A stretch of 9,954 nucleotides of DNA, from contig CACZOG010000170.1 of the NCBI GenBank assembly GCA_902782715.1, forward strand, positions 1-9,954, given 5' to 3'. The DNA comes from an uncultured Lachnospiraceae bacterium (lineage in GTDB: Bacteria; Bacillota; Clostridia; Lachnospirales; Lachnospiraceae). Below are positions 1 through 7,552 of this stretch, one piece after another. Positions within the stretch are counted from its first letter, which is position 1. The number at the start of each line of letters is the position of its first letter. Under the pieces are notes generated by a model. That model had not been told where the DNA came from, did not search any database, and saw only the letters and a program-made list of their open reading frames with translations. Made by a program: the position numbers and the translations under genes.

Positions 1-33
1 AAAACTATGCTTCCGATTCGTTGTTTTCGCCAT
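1..33 (-). CDS. addA: Probable start of AddA (helicase-nuclease subunit A), partial
   Basis: An ATG on the minus strand (plus-strand CAT at 31-33) opens a reading frame that overlaps the last 29 bases of addB in another frame and stays open to the left edge. Its first residues read MAKTTNRKHSF. An AGGA lies about five bases upstream of this ATG, inside the addB coding sequence. In Firmicutes addA normally follows addB directly, often with a short overlap, so this is the expected position for it. Only 11 codons are visible and none carries a diagnostic motif, so the identification rests on gene order and on the start signal. The real start could also lie beyond the window edge. Confidence 0.4.
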   Translation of the reverse strand, partial: MAKTTNRKHSF

Positions 34-3000
34 CTGAATCCTGAATCTCCATGCTTCGGTATTCATATCCGTCTATCCTCTCATCGAATCCGCAGATGCC
101 GTTTAATGCACAGCGCTGGCAGGGTGTATCTTTAGTTTTCTTCAAAGGATTAAGTTCGATCGCACCCGATAATATCTCTTCGGATAATGAAAGTGCCTTT
201 GCTTCCGCCATATCAAGAAGCTTGTTAAAGTTTTCCTGTGTACAGACGCTTGAAGCTTTTGATGCCGAGCCATCCTTATTTGTCTTAACCGGAATAACTT
301 CCGATCTTACTCCGCCTTCGTTTAAAGTCTCATCCAGGCTTTGGATGATCTTCGCATCATCGACTATGGCACCCGTCGGGATCAGTTCTTTTCTTATTGC
401 TTCTTCCGCATTCTTTTCATCATCCACAAAGGGATCGTCGATCGCATAGTAAAGCATCGCCGCAGGAAGAATATTGTCGTTCGGATATTTGACTTTTAAT
501 GCATCGATCATATTTTTCATATAGATCGGAAGCTGAAGTGATGTTCCGTCAACAATTCCTTCGGGAGAGAATTTATGCTCGGAGGATTTGTAATCGATGA
601 TCTTGACGTATTTGTTTCCGTTTGAATCATCATATACATCCGTTCTGTCGACCTTTCCCGTAAGGACCACTCTGTTCTTTGAATCCGCAAGCTCGTACAT
701 TTTCTCAAACCGCATTTCGTACTCGTCGGGTTTAAATTTCCCTTTCGAGAGCTGGAATCCGAGTGTTTTAACGGTTCTTTTCATTATCCTCGAAAGCTGC
801 TTTGCGTAGTATTTGGTCTTTTCGTCGGATTTTAATAAATCTCCGTTATATTCGTTTACAAGGTTCTCTATTGCGGAATCCACTGCCTTTTGGGCGAAAG
901 CCGATTCTGCATCCGAGAAGTCCTTATCTTCCTCTTTTAACTTTATGCCGACCTCTTCCAGAACATCATGGGAAAGATTACCCATGTCGATACTCTCAAG
1001 ACCGTACTCTTCTCTTTTTGAAAGATTAAGGCCGTATCCGGCGAAATGTGCATACTGACACTGAGCAAACTGTTCAAGCCTGGAAATAGATACGATCAGA
1101 TTTTCGTAAATCTTCTTTGCGGTTTCTTCGTCCAGAGGCTTGTGAATATACTCCCTGAAGGCATTATTTATTACCTTTCTGCACCATTCTTCTTCGCCGT
1201 GATTCTTTAATATGCGTATATAGTCAAATAGTTTTTCTTCCTCTTCATTCTTCATATGCCCTGCAGCATAAGCGCTGAGTTTTTTCCCGACCTCTTCCTT
1301 TACATCAGAAATAAAACGCATGGTTCCTTCTTTTACGTTTTCTGCCTTAAGACCGTTATACATGCCGGCTAACACATCGATAAGGTACGAGGGAATCATG
1401 GTTTCTCCCTGTGCCCCGACGGTCGCATACGACAGATAAAGTTTATCCGTGGGTTTGGTCAGATTAAGGTAGATGTATAACTGCTCGATAAAAGCAAGTT
1501 CGTCGCTTGTGGGTGCGAGACGACACTCAAGTCTTTTTAATTCTTCTTTATCGGGCAGGGATAAAAGACCACCCGTAATTCCGGAACTTGGAATATTGCC
1601 GTCGTTTACTCCGATGATAAAGAGTGCTTTGATCTCTTTAAGTCTTGTTCTCTGCATGTCTCCGACGAGAAGCGAATCCACTCTCTGCGGAAGGACTCCG
1701 AAACGGATTTCCGAGAAAGCAACTTTAAGGATATCGGAAAGTTCCGCGATCTTGAAATCTTCCTCACCCATCAGTTCGTTAAGCGAATCAAAGATCTCCA
1801 TGACTTTGTCATAGATCGTGCCGTATTCGAGGCTGTCTTCAATCCTGCCGTCTTCTTTTAACTCATCGGCTTTTTCTGAAAGTTTTTCTGCTGCTTTGCC
1901 TTTCTCGAGGATGTTATATATATCTTCGAGCCAGACTCTCAGTTTTCTCTTTCTTATCCCGCCTCCCGTGATATCTGCAAAAACGTCCGTGAATTCTTCT
2001 CTTACCGAATTAATGTAATCGAGAGGTTCCTCATTTTCTTTCATTTCTTCGCTCGGATACATAAAAGGTATTCTCCATTTGGAAATACCCTTTATCCCGC
2101 GGGCGTAAATGTAATTCTCAAGCCTGTCGATCTGCTCGTCTTCAAGAGGCGAAATTCCCGTACGAAGAAATTTCATAACATCATCCTGCCTGAAGTTGTT
2201 ACGCAGAATATCAGTGATCGACAGGATATATTTAACCAGTGGATTACCCATGATACTGCGGTTTGAATCCATGTAATACGGAATATTGTATCTCTTAAGG
2301 TACTTTGCGAGTGTATTCTGATACCTTGCCATATCGGCGCAAACAACCGCAACATCCCTGTAGCGCAGATCCTTTTCTTCTATTTCTTTTAAAACTGCAT
2401 AGCAGAGATTGTGGCATTCGTCCTCAACATCCGTGCATTTAAAGATCTCGATTGCGCCCCTCAAATCCGCCTTCGGAGCCTCGACTCTGAAAAGATTCTT
2501 CTCAAGATATGCAAGTTCCGGATTATTTTTATGGCGGTGATTCTCGCAAAGACGCACATCGCTTTTAATTTCTATCCTTCGCATGTCGCACTCTTTTGTC
2601 AGGTCGGCGATGTTTCTTTTAGTCAGAGCAAAAAGAGAATATTCTTCCGTATCTTTTTTCCTCGGATTCTCGTTAATGTCATTCTCGAAAGGAAATGTAA
2701 TGATAACATCCTTTGCCTTTTCCAAAAGTGCGGCAACCGTCTTTATCTGAATTGGCGTAAAGCCTGTGAAACCGTCGAAGATAAGAATGCTTCCCGCAAG
2801 TTTTTTAGACAGGGGGATACGCTCGATGAACATATCGAGAAGACCTTCGCCGGTAATGTATTTTGACTCACATTCTTTAAGAAAAACTTCATAAAGAAGT
2901 TTAAGCTCTGATAATTTTTTTCCTAAATGGTCATCGCAGAGGTCAATGTATTTATCAAGATCGGAAGGCTTGATATTATACTGCATGAACTCGGAAATAA

Positions 3001-3373
3001 CGGACTTTACCTCCGCAGCCCAGCCTGCTTTGTCCATTCCTTTTGAGAGCACATGAAGATCGTCTTTTATCTTGGATGCTCCTCTTTTGATAAGAAGACA
3101 TTTGCCCGTATCGTCAAGAAGGATCCTTTTAGGCTGACCGACTTCTTCGAATACTTTTCTCGGAAGTCTCGAGAAACTTAAAACGTCTATATTGAGGATT
3201 CCGCCGTCAGGATGAGCATTCGCCATCTCCCATTGTGTCTGCATCGTAAACTGATCCGGAACGATCATGAGAACATTGTTCTTTCTGTCGGAAAGAGCAA
3301 TGTTTATCGCCAGATTTCGCACATATTCACTTTTGCCGCTGCCTGAGCCGCCGAGAACAAATTGAAGAGCCAT
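5..3373 (-). CDS. addB: AddB, ATP-dependent helicase/nuclease subunit B
   Basis: AddB is the second subunit of the AddAB helicase-nuclease, which resects double-strand breaks to Chi-like sites and loads RecA; it is the Firmicute counterpart of RecBCD. The 1122-residue length is close to the family norm. At the N-terminus a Walker A motif GGSGSGKS sits at residues 8-15. The C-terminal RecB-family nuclease domain shows a conserved His (H802, SHDVLEE context), GKVDR with D909, DYKS with D927 and K929, and QLPIY with Q947. The four cysteines of the family's iron-sulfur staple are present: C772, then C1085, C1088 and C1094 in the CxxCx5C pattern. All catalytic and cluster residues therefore look intact. 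The ATG at 3371-3373 has an AGGA seven bases upstream. The stop lies at 5-7, and addA probably begins within the 3' end. The long plus-strand open frames opposite it are shadows. Confidence 0.96.
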   Translation of the reverse strand: MALQFVLGGSGSGKSEYVRNLAINIALSDRKNNVLMIVPDQFTMQTQWEMANAHPDGGILNIDVLSFSRLPRKVFEEVGQPKRILLDDTGKCLLIKRGASKIKDDLHVLSKGMDKAGWAAEVKSVISEFMQYNIKPSDLDKYIDLCDDHLGKKLSELKLLYEVFLKECESKYITGEGLLDMFIERIPLSKKLAGSILIFDGFTGFTPIQIKTVAALLEKAKDVIITFPFENDINENPRKKDTEEYSLFALTKRNIADLTKECDMRRIEIKSDVRLCENHRHKNNPELAYLEKNLFRVEAPKADLRGAIEIFKCTDVEDECHNLCYAVLKEIEEKDLRYRDVAVVCADMARYQNTLAKYLKRYNIPYYMDSNRSIMGNPLVKYILSITDILRNNFRQDDVMKFLRTGISPLEDEQIDRLENYIYARGIKGISKWRIPFMYPSEEMKENEEPLDYINSVREEFTDVFADITGGGIRKRKLRVWLEDIYNILEKGKAAEKLSEKADELKEDGRIEDSLEYGTIYDKVMEIFDSLNELMGEEDFKIAELSDILKVAFSEIRFGVLPQRVDSLLVGDMQRTRLKEIKALFIIGVNDGNIPSSGITGGLLSLPDKEELKRLECRLAPTSDELAFIEQLYIYLNLTKPTDKLYLSYATVGAQGETMIPSYLIDVLAGMYNGLKAENVKEGTMRFISDVKEEVGKKLSAYAAGHMKNEEEEKLFDYIRILKNHGEEEWCRKVINNAFREYIHKPLDEETAKKIYENLIVSISRLEQFAQCQYAHFAGYGLNLSKREEYGLESIDMGNLSHDVLEEVGIKLKEEDKDFSDAESAFAQKAVDSAIENLVNEYNGDLLKSDEKTKYYAKQLSRIMKRTVKTLGFQLSKGKFKPDEYEMRFEKMYELADSKNRVVLTGKVDRTDVYDDSNGNKYVKIIDYKSSEHKFSPEGIVDGTSLQLPIYMKNMIDALKVKYPNDNILPAAMLYYAIDDPFVDDEKNAEEAIRKELIPTGAIVDDAKIIQSLDETLNEGGVRSEVIPVKTNKDGSASKASSVCTQENFNKLLDMAEAKALSLSEEILSGAIELNPLKKTKDTPCQRCALNGICGFDERIDGYEYRSMEIQDSDGENNESEA

Positions 3374-3380
3374 TTCGTTT

Positions 3381-3438
3381 TCCTTTTTTATATTTTTAAA
3401 CCTTATTTTATCTTATCACAAATGCGTATTTATTTCAC
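3381..3438 (-). promoter_or_regulatory. Candidate addB promoter and ribosome binding site
   Basis: Reading the minus strand, GTGAAA (3433-3438) lies 17 bp upstream of TAAGAT (3410-3415). Each matches the sigma-A consensus in 4 of 6 positions, and the -10 is preceded by TG plus one base, an extended -10 arrangement. An AGGA (3381-3384) in an A-rich run sits seven bases before the addB ATG. The ribosome binding site is convincing; the promoter is a plausible but modest match in AT-rich DNA, where chance hits are common. Confidence 0.4.
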
Positions 3439-3441
3439 TTT

Positions 3442-3470
3442 TTGTATTTTCAATATCTCTAAAATATTAT
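3442..3470 (+). promoter_or_regulatory. Weak candidate promoter for the GGDEF/EAL gene
   Basis: TTGTAT (3442-3447) lies 17 bp before TATTAT (3465-3470). The -10 is a good match and the -35 a poor one (3 of 6). The predicted transcript would begin at about 3477, only a few bases before the first ATG at 3481. It would leave a normal leader of about 50 bases for the second ATG at 3526. If this promoter and the candidate addB promoter are both real, their -35 boxes are only three bases apart on opposite strands. Confidence 0.22.
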
Positions 3471-3480
3471 ATTATTTATT

Positions 3481-5322
3481 ATGGAAAAACATATATTTTC
3501 CCGCACGTTAAAAGGTTTTGAAATTATGCTTAAAAATAAATTAAATCAATTATATAAACCCAGCAGAATACTGTTTTACAAGGATGCCGACGAAGAAGAA
3601 ATAAAAGCATTTTACCGCGGAACGATCGATCCGGAAATATTAAAATATGCCAATGCATTCGGAACATATGATTATCCGGGTATTTTCTTCATAGATTCAC
3701 TCGGTAAAGAGGTCATCGGGATCGAGTACAGAAGCGACGATCCCAGGATCGATTATCCCGACAGCCTAAAGTCCGTCATCCTTGATGGGAATTTCTATTA
3801 TTCGATCGAGATCGACAATGAAGAACCTCTTTCGCTTGATTTCATCAAAACCCTTTTCGATGAGATCGCACGCGATAACGATGCCCACAGGATATACAGC
3901 GATCTGGTTTTCAAAGAAAATCCTCAGTGCATAGGTGTTTTCGCAAACGGAAGAAAAACAAGGATCCTATACGAATGCAGGGTATTCAACGACAATGCGA
4001 AAGCAATAATCAACGACGATACAAGCTGCTTTGACAGTGAAAATCTTTACAAAAGGGCTTTCTACGATCCCATCACGGGTCACTACAACTGGAACCATCT
4101 GGTTGCATTCCTCGAGATGCCCATGGACAGCGGGATCAAAGATTTCGCATTCGTTCATTTTGATGTAAAAGAGTTTCGCGTCATCAACGAAGTTTACGGT
4201 CATATCGCAGCCAACAAGGTGCTTTGCAATATCGTTAAGGCAATGAACGAATCCGACATGGTATATGCATCCGCAAGGTGTCACAACGACAACTTCGCCA
4301 TGATGATAAAAGACGTTCCCGAAGATGAAACCTTAAGCTGGCTTAATAAGTTCTTTGAGGATCTGTCACATCTTGAAGAAGACCCCAATTATAAGATCTA
4401 TTTCCGCTGCGGTGTCGTTCCGATGCAGAGAGCAATTATTTCGGGTAACCGTGTTGCGGATGCCGGAAAGATGGCACAGGCTCTGGGCGTAAATCACAAC
4501 AGGACCGACATTATCTTTTATACGGATAAAATGCATGATGACATTTTGTGGGGCAATTTCATCAAGGCATATTCGGATACAGCCATCAAAAACGACGAAT
4601 TCCTGGTTTATCTTCAGCCTAAATTCGACATAAACAAAGAAAAGATAAAAGGTGCAGAAGCCCTTATCCGATGGAATTACAAGAAGAAAGAATTTCTTCC
4701 GCCCTCAAGGTTCATTCCTTTCTTCGAAAAAGACGGAAACATCGGCAAGATCGACGACATTGTTTTATCCAAAGTCTGCGAGGCTTTTGACAGATGGAAA
4801 AAAGAAGGAAAACCTCTTTATCCGATATCCGTTAACCTTTCGAGAAACCGTCTCTACGACTCAAATATAATCAGGCATTTGATCGGAATCGTCGACTCGT
4901 ACGGGATCGACCACGGTTTGATAGATTTCGAACTTACGGAAAGTGCCACATACGATGATACGGATCATATGATCCAGGTTTTGAACGAATTAAGATCCAA
5001 CGGATTCTTAATATCCATGGACGACTTCGGAACAGGATATTCCTCCTTCTCGCTGCTTACCGAAATGCCTCTCGATACGCTTAAACTCGACAAGAGTTTC
5101 GTTGACAAGGTCGGAAGCGAAAGCGACAAAGAACAGGATATCGCCGTTATCCGACATATCGTGTCTCTGGCAAAAGAACTTAAATTCACCTGTCTGGCCG
5201 AGGGCGCCGAAAGCAAGAGCCAGGTTGATAAATTAAGGACCCTGGGATGCGATGTTATACAGGGATATTATTACAGCAAACCCATACCCATGGAAGAATA
5301 CGAGAACAAGTACCTGCAATAA
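3481..5322 (+). CDS. Degenerate GGDEF-EAL protein, probable cyclic-di-GMP phosphodiesterase
   Basis: The protein has 613 residues if it starts at 3481. Residues about 25-180 form an N-terminal region I cannot assign. Residues about 190-345 are a GGDEF-type domain, recognisable by FVHFDVKEFRVINEVYGH, whose signature is HNDNF (268-272) instead of GGDEF, so diguanylate cyclase activity is unlikely. Residues about 365-610 are an EAL domain with the expected active-site set: E393-A394-L395, N452 in VNLS, E484 in FELTES, D514-D515 in MDDFGTGYSS, K535 in LKLDK, E574/E577 in AEGAE and Q594 in QGYYYSKP. This predicts hydrolysis of c-di-GMP to pGpG. No transmembrane segment is evident, so it is probably cytoplasmic, with the N-terminal region as a possible sensor. 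No Shine-Dalgarno precedes the ATG at 3481. An alternative ATG at 3526 has AAAGG ten bases upstream and would give 598 residues. A GNAT gene follows after 20 bases. Confidence 0.9.
   Translation: MEKHIFSRTLKGFEIMLKNKLNQLYKPSRILFYKDADEEEIKAFYRGTIDPEILKYANAFGTYDYPGIFFIDSLGKEVIGIEYRSDDPRIDYPDSLKSVILDGNFYYSIEIDNEEPLSLDFIKTLFDEIARDNDAHRIYSDLVFKENPQCIGVFANGRKTRILYECRVFNDNAKAIINDDTSCFDSENLYKRAFYDPITGHYNWNHLVAFLEMPMDSGIKDFAFVHFDVKEFRVINEVYGHIAANKVLCNIVKAMNESDMVYASARCHNDNFAMMIKDVPEDETLSWLNKFFEDLSHLEEDPNYKIYFRCGVVPMQRAIISGNRVADAGKMAQALGVNHNRTDIIFYTDKMHDDILWGNFIKAYSDTAIKNDEFLVYLQPKFDINKEKIKGAEALIRWNYKKKEFLPPSRFIPFFEKDGNIGKIDDIVLSKVCEAFDRWKKEGKPLYPISVNLSRNRLYDSNIIRHLIGIVDSYGIDHGLIDFELTESATYDDTDHMIQVLNELRSNGFLISMDDFGTGYSSFSLLTEMPLDTLKLDKSFVDKVGSESDKEQDIAVIRHIVSLAKELKFTCLAEGAESKSQVDKLRTLGCDVIQGYYYSKPIPMEEYENKYLQ
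3511..3528 (+). promoter_or_regulatory. Possible ribosome binding site and alternative start codon
   Basis: AAAGG at 3511-3515 precedes an in-frame ATG at 3526-3528 by ten bases. The upstream ATG at 3481 lacks any purine-rich ribosome binding site, because the 22 bases before and around it are only A and T. This pair may mark the true translation start of the GGDEF/EAL gene, shortening it by 15 residues. Confidence 0.35.
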
Positions 5323-5386
5323 ACGAATATACTTAAACTAAAATGACATTCAATTACAAAACAATCGAAGACATAAACGAATATAC
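5319..5386 (+). repeat. 14-bp exact direct repeat at the EAL-GNAT junction
   Basis: ATAAACGAATATAC occurs at 5319-5332, covering the stop codon of the EAL gene, and again at 5373-5386, inside the first codons of the GNAT gene (encoding INEY). The copies start 54 bases apart. A replication-slippage or local duplication origin is possible, though the motif is AT-rich and chance cannot be excluded. Confidence 0.6.
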
Positions 5387-6047
5387 GGGCAACGAACCCT
5401 ACACGCTTTATCTGACATCCTCAAAACATGTTGCTGATTTTCTGCGCTCCAATAACGAGGCCATATGCATAGTCCTCGAAAACGATGAAGACGTCAGGGA
5501 TTTCGGCGATTACAAGTACTTTGTCACAGAGCCTTACGATGTAAATCATTTAAAAAAGATCTACTGTCACATAAACAACATTCCACATGTTATTGCGGCA
5601 AACGATTCCGTGATAATCCGTGAGGAAATCCCCGAGGATCTGAAAAAGATCTACGCAATGTACGATGACGAAGCATGTAAGAAATTCCTTACTCCCCTGC
5701 CGCCCTTTTATACTTTCGATCCCGAAAGACGTTTCGCCTCCGTAAAGAACGGATACATGCTCTTCGGTTACGGGATCTGGATCATCGAGAAGACCGAAAC
5801 CCACGAAGTGATCGGCAGAGTCGGCTTCGAATACTACGACTCAAACAGCGTTTCACTGGGCTTCATGATCAAAGAAAGCGAAAGAAAAAAGGGCTATGCC
5901 TATGCGGCAGCCCATATAGTCGTTGATTATTTAAGAAAGACTCTTCCCGAAATGAGGATAGTTGCCAAATGCAACAGGGAAAACCCCGATTCGGTTCGTA
6001 TCCTCGAATCGCTCGATATCGATTACACCATTATCGAATCGGTATGA
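5343..6047 (+). CDS. GNAT-family N-acetyltransferase with an N-terminal accessory domain
   Basis: The protein has 234 residues. Residues about 88-234 are a GNAT fold: a first strand VIIREEIPEDL (90-100), a central strand EVIGRVGFEYYD, SVSLGFMI (169-176), the acetyl-CoA pyrophosphate loop RKKGYA (181-186, matching RxxGxG/A), and the C-terminal NPDSVRILESL (214-224). It should transfer an acetyl group from acetyl-CoA to an amine; the substrate cannot be read from the sequence. Residues 1-85 form a separate alpha/beta-looking unit (YTLYLTSS, AICIVLEND, KYFVTEPYDV, then an NNIPHVI linker) that resembles the N-terminal part of a two-domain GNAT subfamily common in Lachnospiraceae. The start is fixed by an in-frame stop at 5334-5336. 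No Shine-Dalgarno is visible in the 20-base gap after the EAL gene, so translation may depend on ribosomes arriving from upstream. The stop lies one base from the opposing gene's stop. Confidence 0.85.
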   Translation: MTFNYKTIEDINEYTGNEPYTLYLTSSKHVADFLRSNNEAICIVLENDEDVRDFGDYKYFVTEPYDVNHLKKIYCHINNIPHVIAANDSVIIREEIPEDLKKIYAMYDDEACKKFLTPLPPFYTFDPERRFASVKNGYMLFGYGIWIIEKTETHEVIGRVGFEYYDSNSVSLGFMIKESERKKGYAYAAAHIVVDYLRKTLPEMRIVAKCNRENPDSVRILESLDIDYTIIESV

Positions 6048-6048
6048 T

Positions 6049-7551
6049 CTACTTTTCTCTCGGTTTTAAAACTACCGAATTCTTGCCGTAATAGTCGGCT
6101 ACCGCTTTATTCTCCCAGTATGAAGCATCTTCGGTAACATCACTTAAATAAAGATAAAAAGGCTTGGACGTGTATTCATTAAGGATCACGTCTTTTTTAG
6201 TATCGTCTTCGAGTACGGCAAGTCTCTCCATGCTCTCCACCCAGTAAGCCTGTGCATGTCCGTATGCAAAATACTCGAACGCGGTATATGAAGGGATCGT
6301 TCCCAGAGGTTTTAAAAGAGCAGGCTGTAAAAGGATCACCAGAAGGGATCCGATCAGAACTATAAGCGGGATATTGCGTTCTTTCTGCTCTTTTTTATCT
6401 TTTATGATATTCTTTTTTATCCATCCGATAAGATAAGCTTCGTTAAAAAGAAGCAGTATCTGCCAGGTCATCTTTGTAACATTTATGGTTCTTGAAAGTC
6501 CGGAATTTCCCATCGCATAGTAACTTGACGTAAATCCGGTAGAGATAAGACATATCGAAAAGATGATCACAAGGAGCGGGAATCTGAACTTAAACTCTGT
6601 TTTTGACACGCATTTTACGAAGACCGGAATAAGGATGAGCATGACCGCGATCGTGTATACATCAAACCATTCGAGAGAAAAAAGAAACGTGCTTTTAAAC
6701 GAATTAAGGATCGACATTACCGGATCCATTCCCTCGTAATATGCCCCTCTCGCATTGTTTCCGGGTGCTGTGACATTTATTACGAAACTGACGGAATATA
6801 CAAATATCGAAGGGAAAAGAAAGAATGCCCTTTCTTTCTTTAATATAAACACAAGTATTGTCAGAGAGATAAGCGTGATAAGACCCGTAAGGATCGTCGA
6901 ATAGTTCGAACCTCCTACCTCAACGGAAAGAAGCATGCAAATGGCCGAAAGGATGACTGCCATCGAAGTTTTGGGTGTTATGCAGATATGTATAAAAAGA
7001 GCCGCAAGGATAAAGAATATGCATTCCGCGAAAATATAATGAACGGACGCATTATACCAGTAAAGCGCCCCGGGAACCGTATAAAGCCTCTCGATCATAA
7101 GAAGTGAAAGCAGAGTTCCGACGATAATTGTAAGGGATATTTTATCCTGCTTTAATACTTTTTTGATAAGCGTAAATGATAAAAAGAAGGATGAAAAGGT
7201 AATCATGAAAGTCATGAAAAGGGGAACGAGTTTATAGAATCTGTAATTGAAGATGTAAGGAGCAAAAGACATAAGGAAGATGCTTGAAAATGTCCCCTGC
7301 CATGCGTAATAATTTGTTTTAACACTTTGAAGCGCTCCCTTGAAAGCCTCGAAAAAGGAACCCGTCTCGACAAATGCCCTGTGTGCATATGCGCCGTACG
7401 AATAATCGTCAGCCTTCATGAAATTGTATTTTCCGAGATATATAATCGGAACAAGAAGCAACAAAAAAACCGCGACAAGTATGATCGCCACATACCTGTC
7501 ATCGATTCCGTATAAAATATCAAATTTCTTTTTGTCGTTCTTTTCTGCCAT
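6049..7551 (-). CDS. Polytopic membrane protein, DUF6056-like
   Basis: The 500-residue protein has about ten to eleven hydrophobic segments, including residues 19-40, 107-130, 139-156, 168-190, 195-215, 220-237, 243-260, 297-314, 324-340 and 393-411. Conserved-looking motifs are ADDYSYG (47-53) just after the first membrane segment, WQGTFSSIFLM (84-94) and TAPGNNARG (261-269). I recognise this set as DUF6056, a family of unknown function. A paired acidic motif in the first external loop of a many-pass protein recalls GT-C glycosyltransferases, so a role in envelope glycan or teichoic-type decoration is a fair guess but is inference. I place the start at the ATG 7549-7551, one base after the stop of the upstream gene. 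An in-frame TTG at 7564-7566 would add five residues and overlap that gene by 14 bases. Neither has a clear Shine-Dalgarno, so translational coupling to the upstream gene is likely. Confidence 0.82.
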   Translation of the reverse strand: MAEKNDKKKFDILYGIDDRYVAIILVAVFLLLLVPIIYLGKYNFMKADDYSYGAYAHRAFVETGSFFEAFKGALQSVKTNYYAWQGTFSSIFLMSFAPYIFNYRFYKLVPLFMTFMITFSSFFLSFTLIKKVLKQDKISLTIIVGTLLSLLMIERLYTVPGALYWYNASVHYIFAECIFFILAALFIHICITPKTSMAVILSAICMLLSVEVGGSNYSTILTGLITLISLTILVFILKKERAFFLFPSIFVYSVSFVINVTAPGNNARGAYYEGMDPVMSILNSFKSTFLFSLEWFDVYTIAVMLILIPVFVKCVSKTEFKFRFPLLVIIFSICLISTGFTSSYYAMGNSGLSRTINVTKMTWQILLLFNEAYLIGWIKKNIIKDKKEQKERNIPLIVLIGSLLVILLQPALLKPLGTIPSYTAFEYFAYGHAQAYWVESMERLAVLEDDTKKDVILNEYTSKPFYLYLSDVTEDASYWENKAVADYYGKNSVVLKPREK

Positions 7552-7552
7552 T

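Noticed and set aside
51..2866. Several plus-strand open frames of 60-150 codons opposite addB (for example 51-449, 1473-1814 and 2411-2866).
   Set aside because: They lie wholly inside a well-supported addB gene, have Ser/Leu/Phe-rich low-complexity translations typical of antisense frames, and show no recognisable domain.
3967..4284. Minus-strand frame of 105 codons opposite the GGDEF/EAL gene.
   Set aside because: It is antisense to conserved GGDEF-domain sequence and its translation resembles no known family.
6060..6078. Small inverted repeat TCGGT/ACCGA near the convergent gene ends, considered as a terminator.
   Set aside because: The stem has only five pairs, the loop is nine bases, no T-run follows on either strand, and it lies inside the membrane-protein gene.
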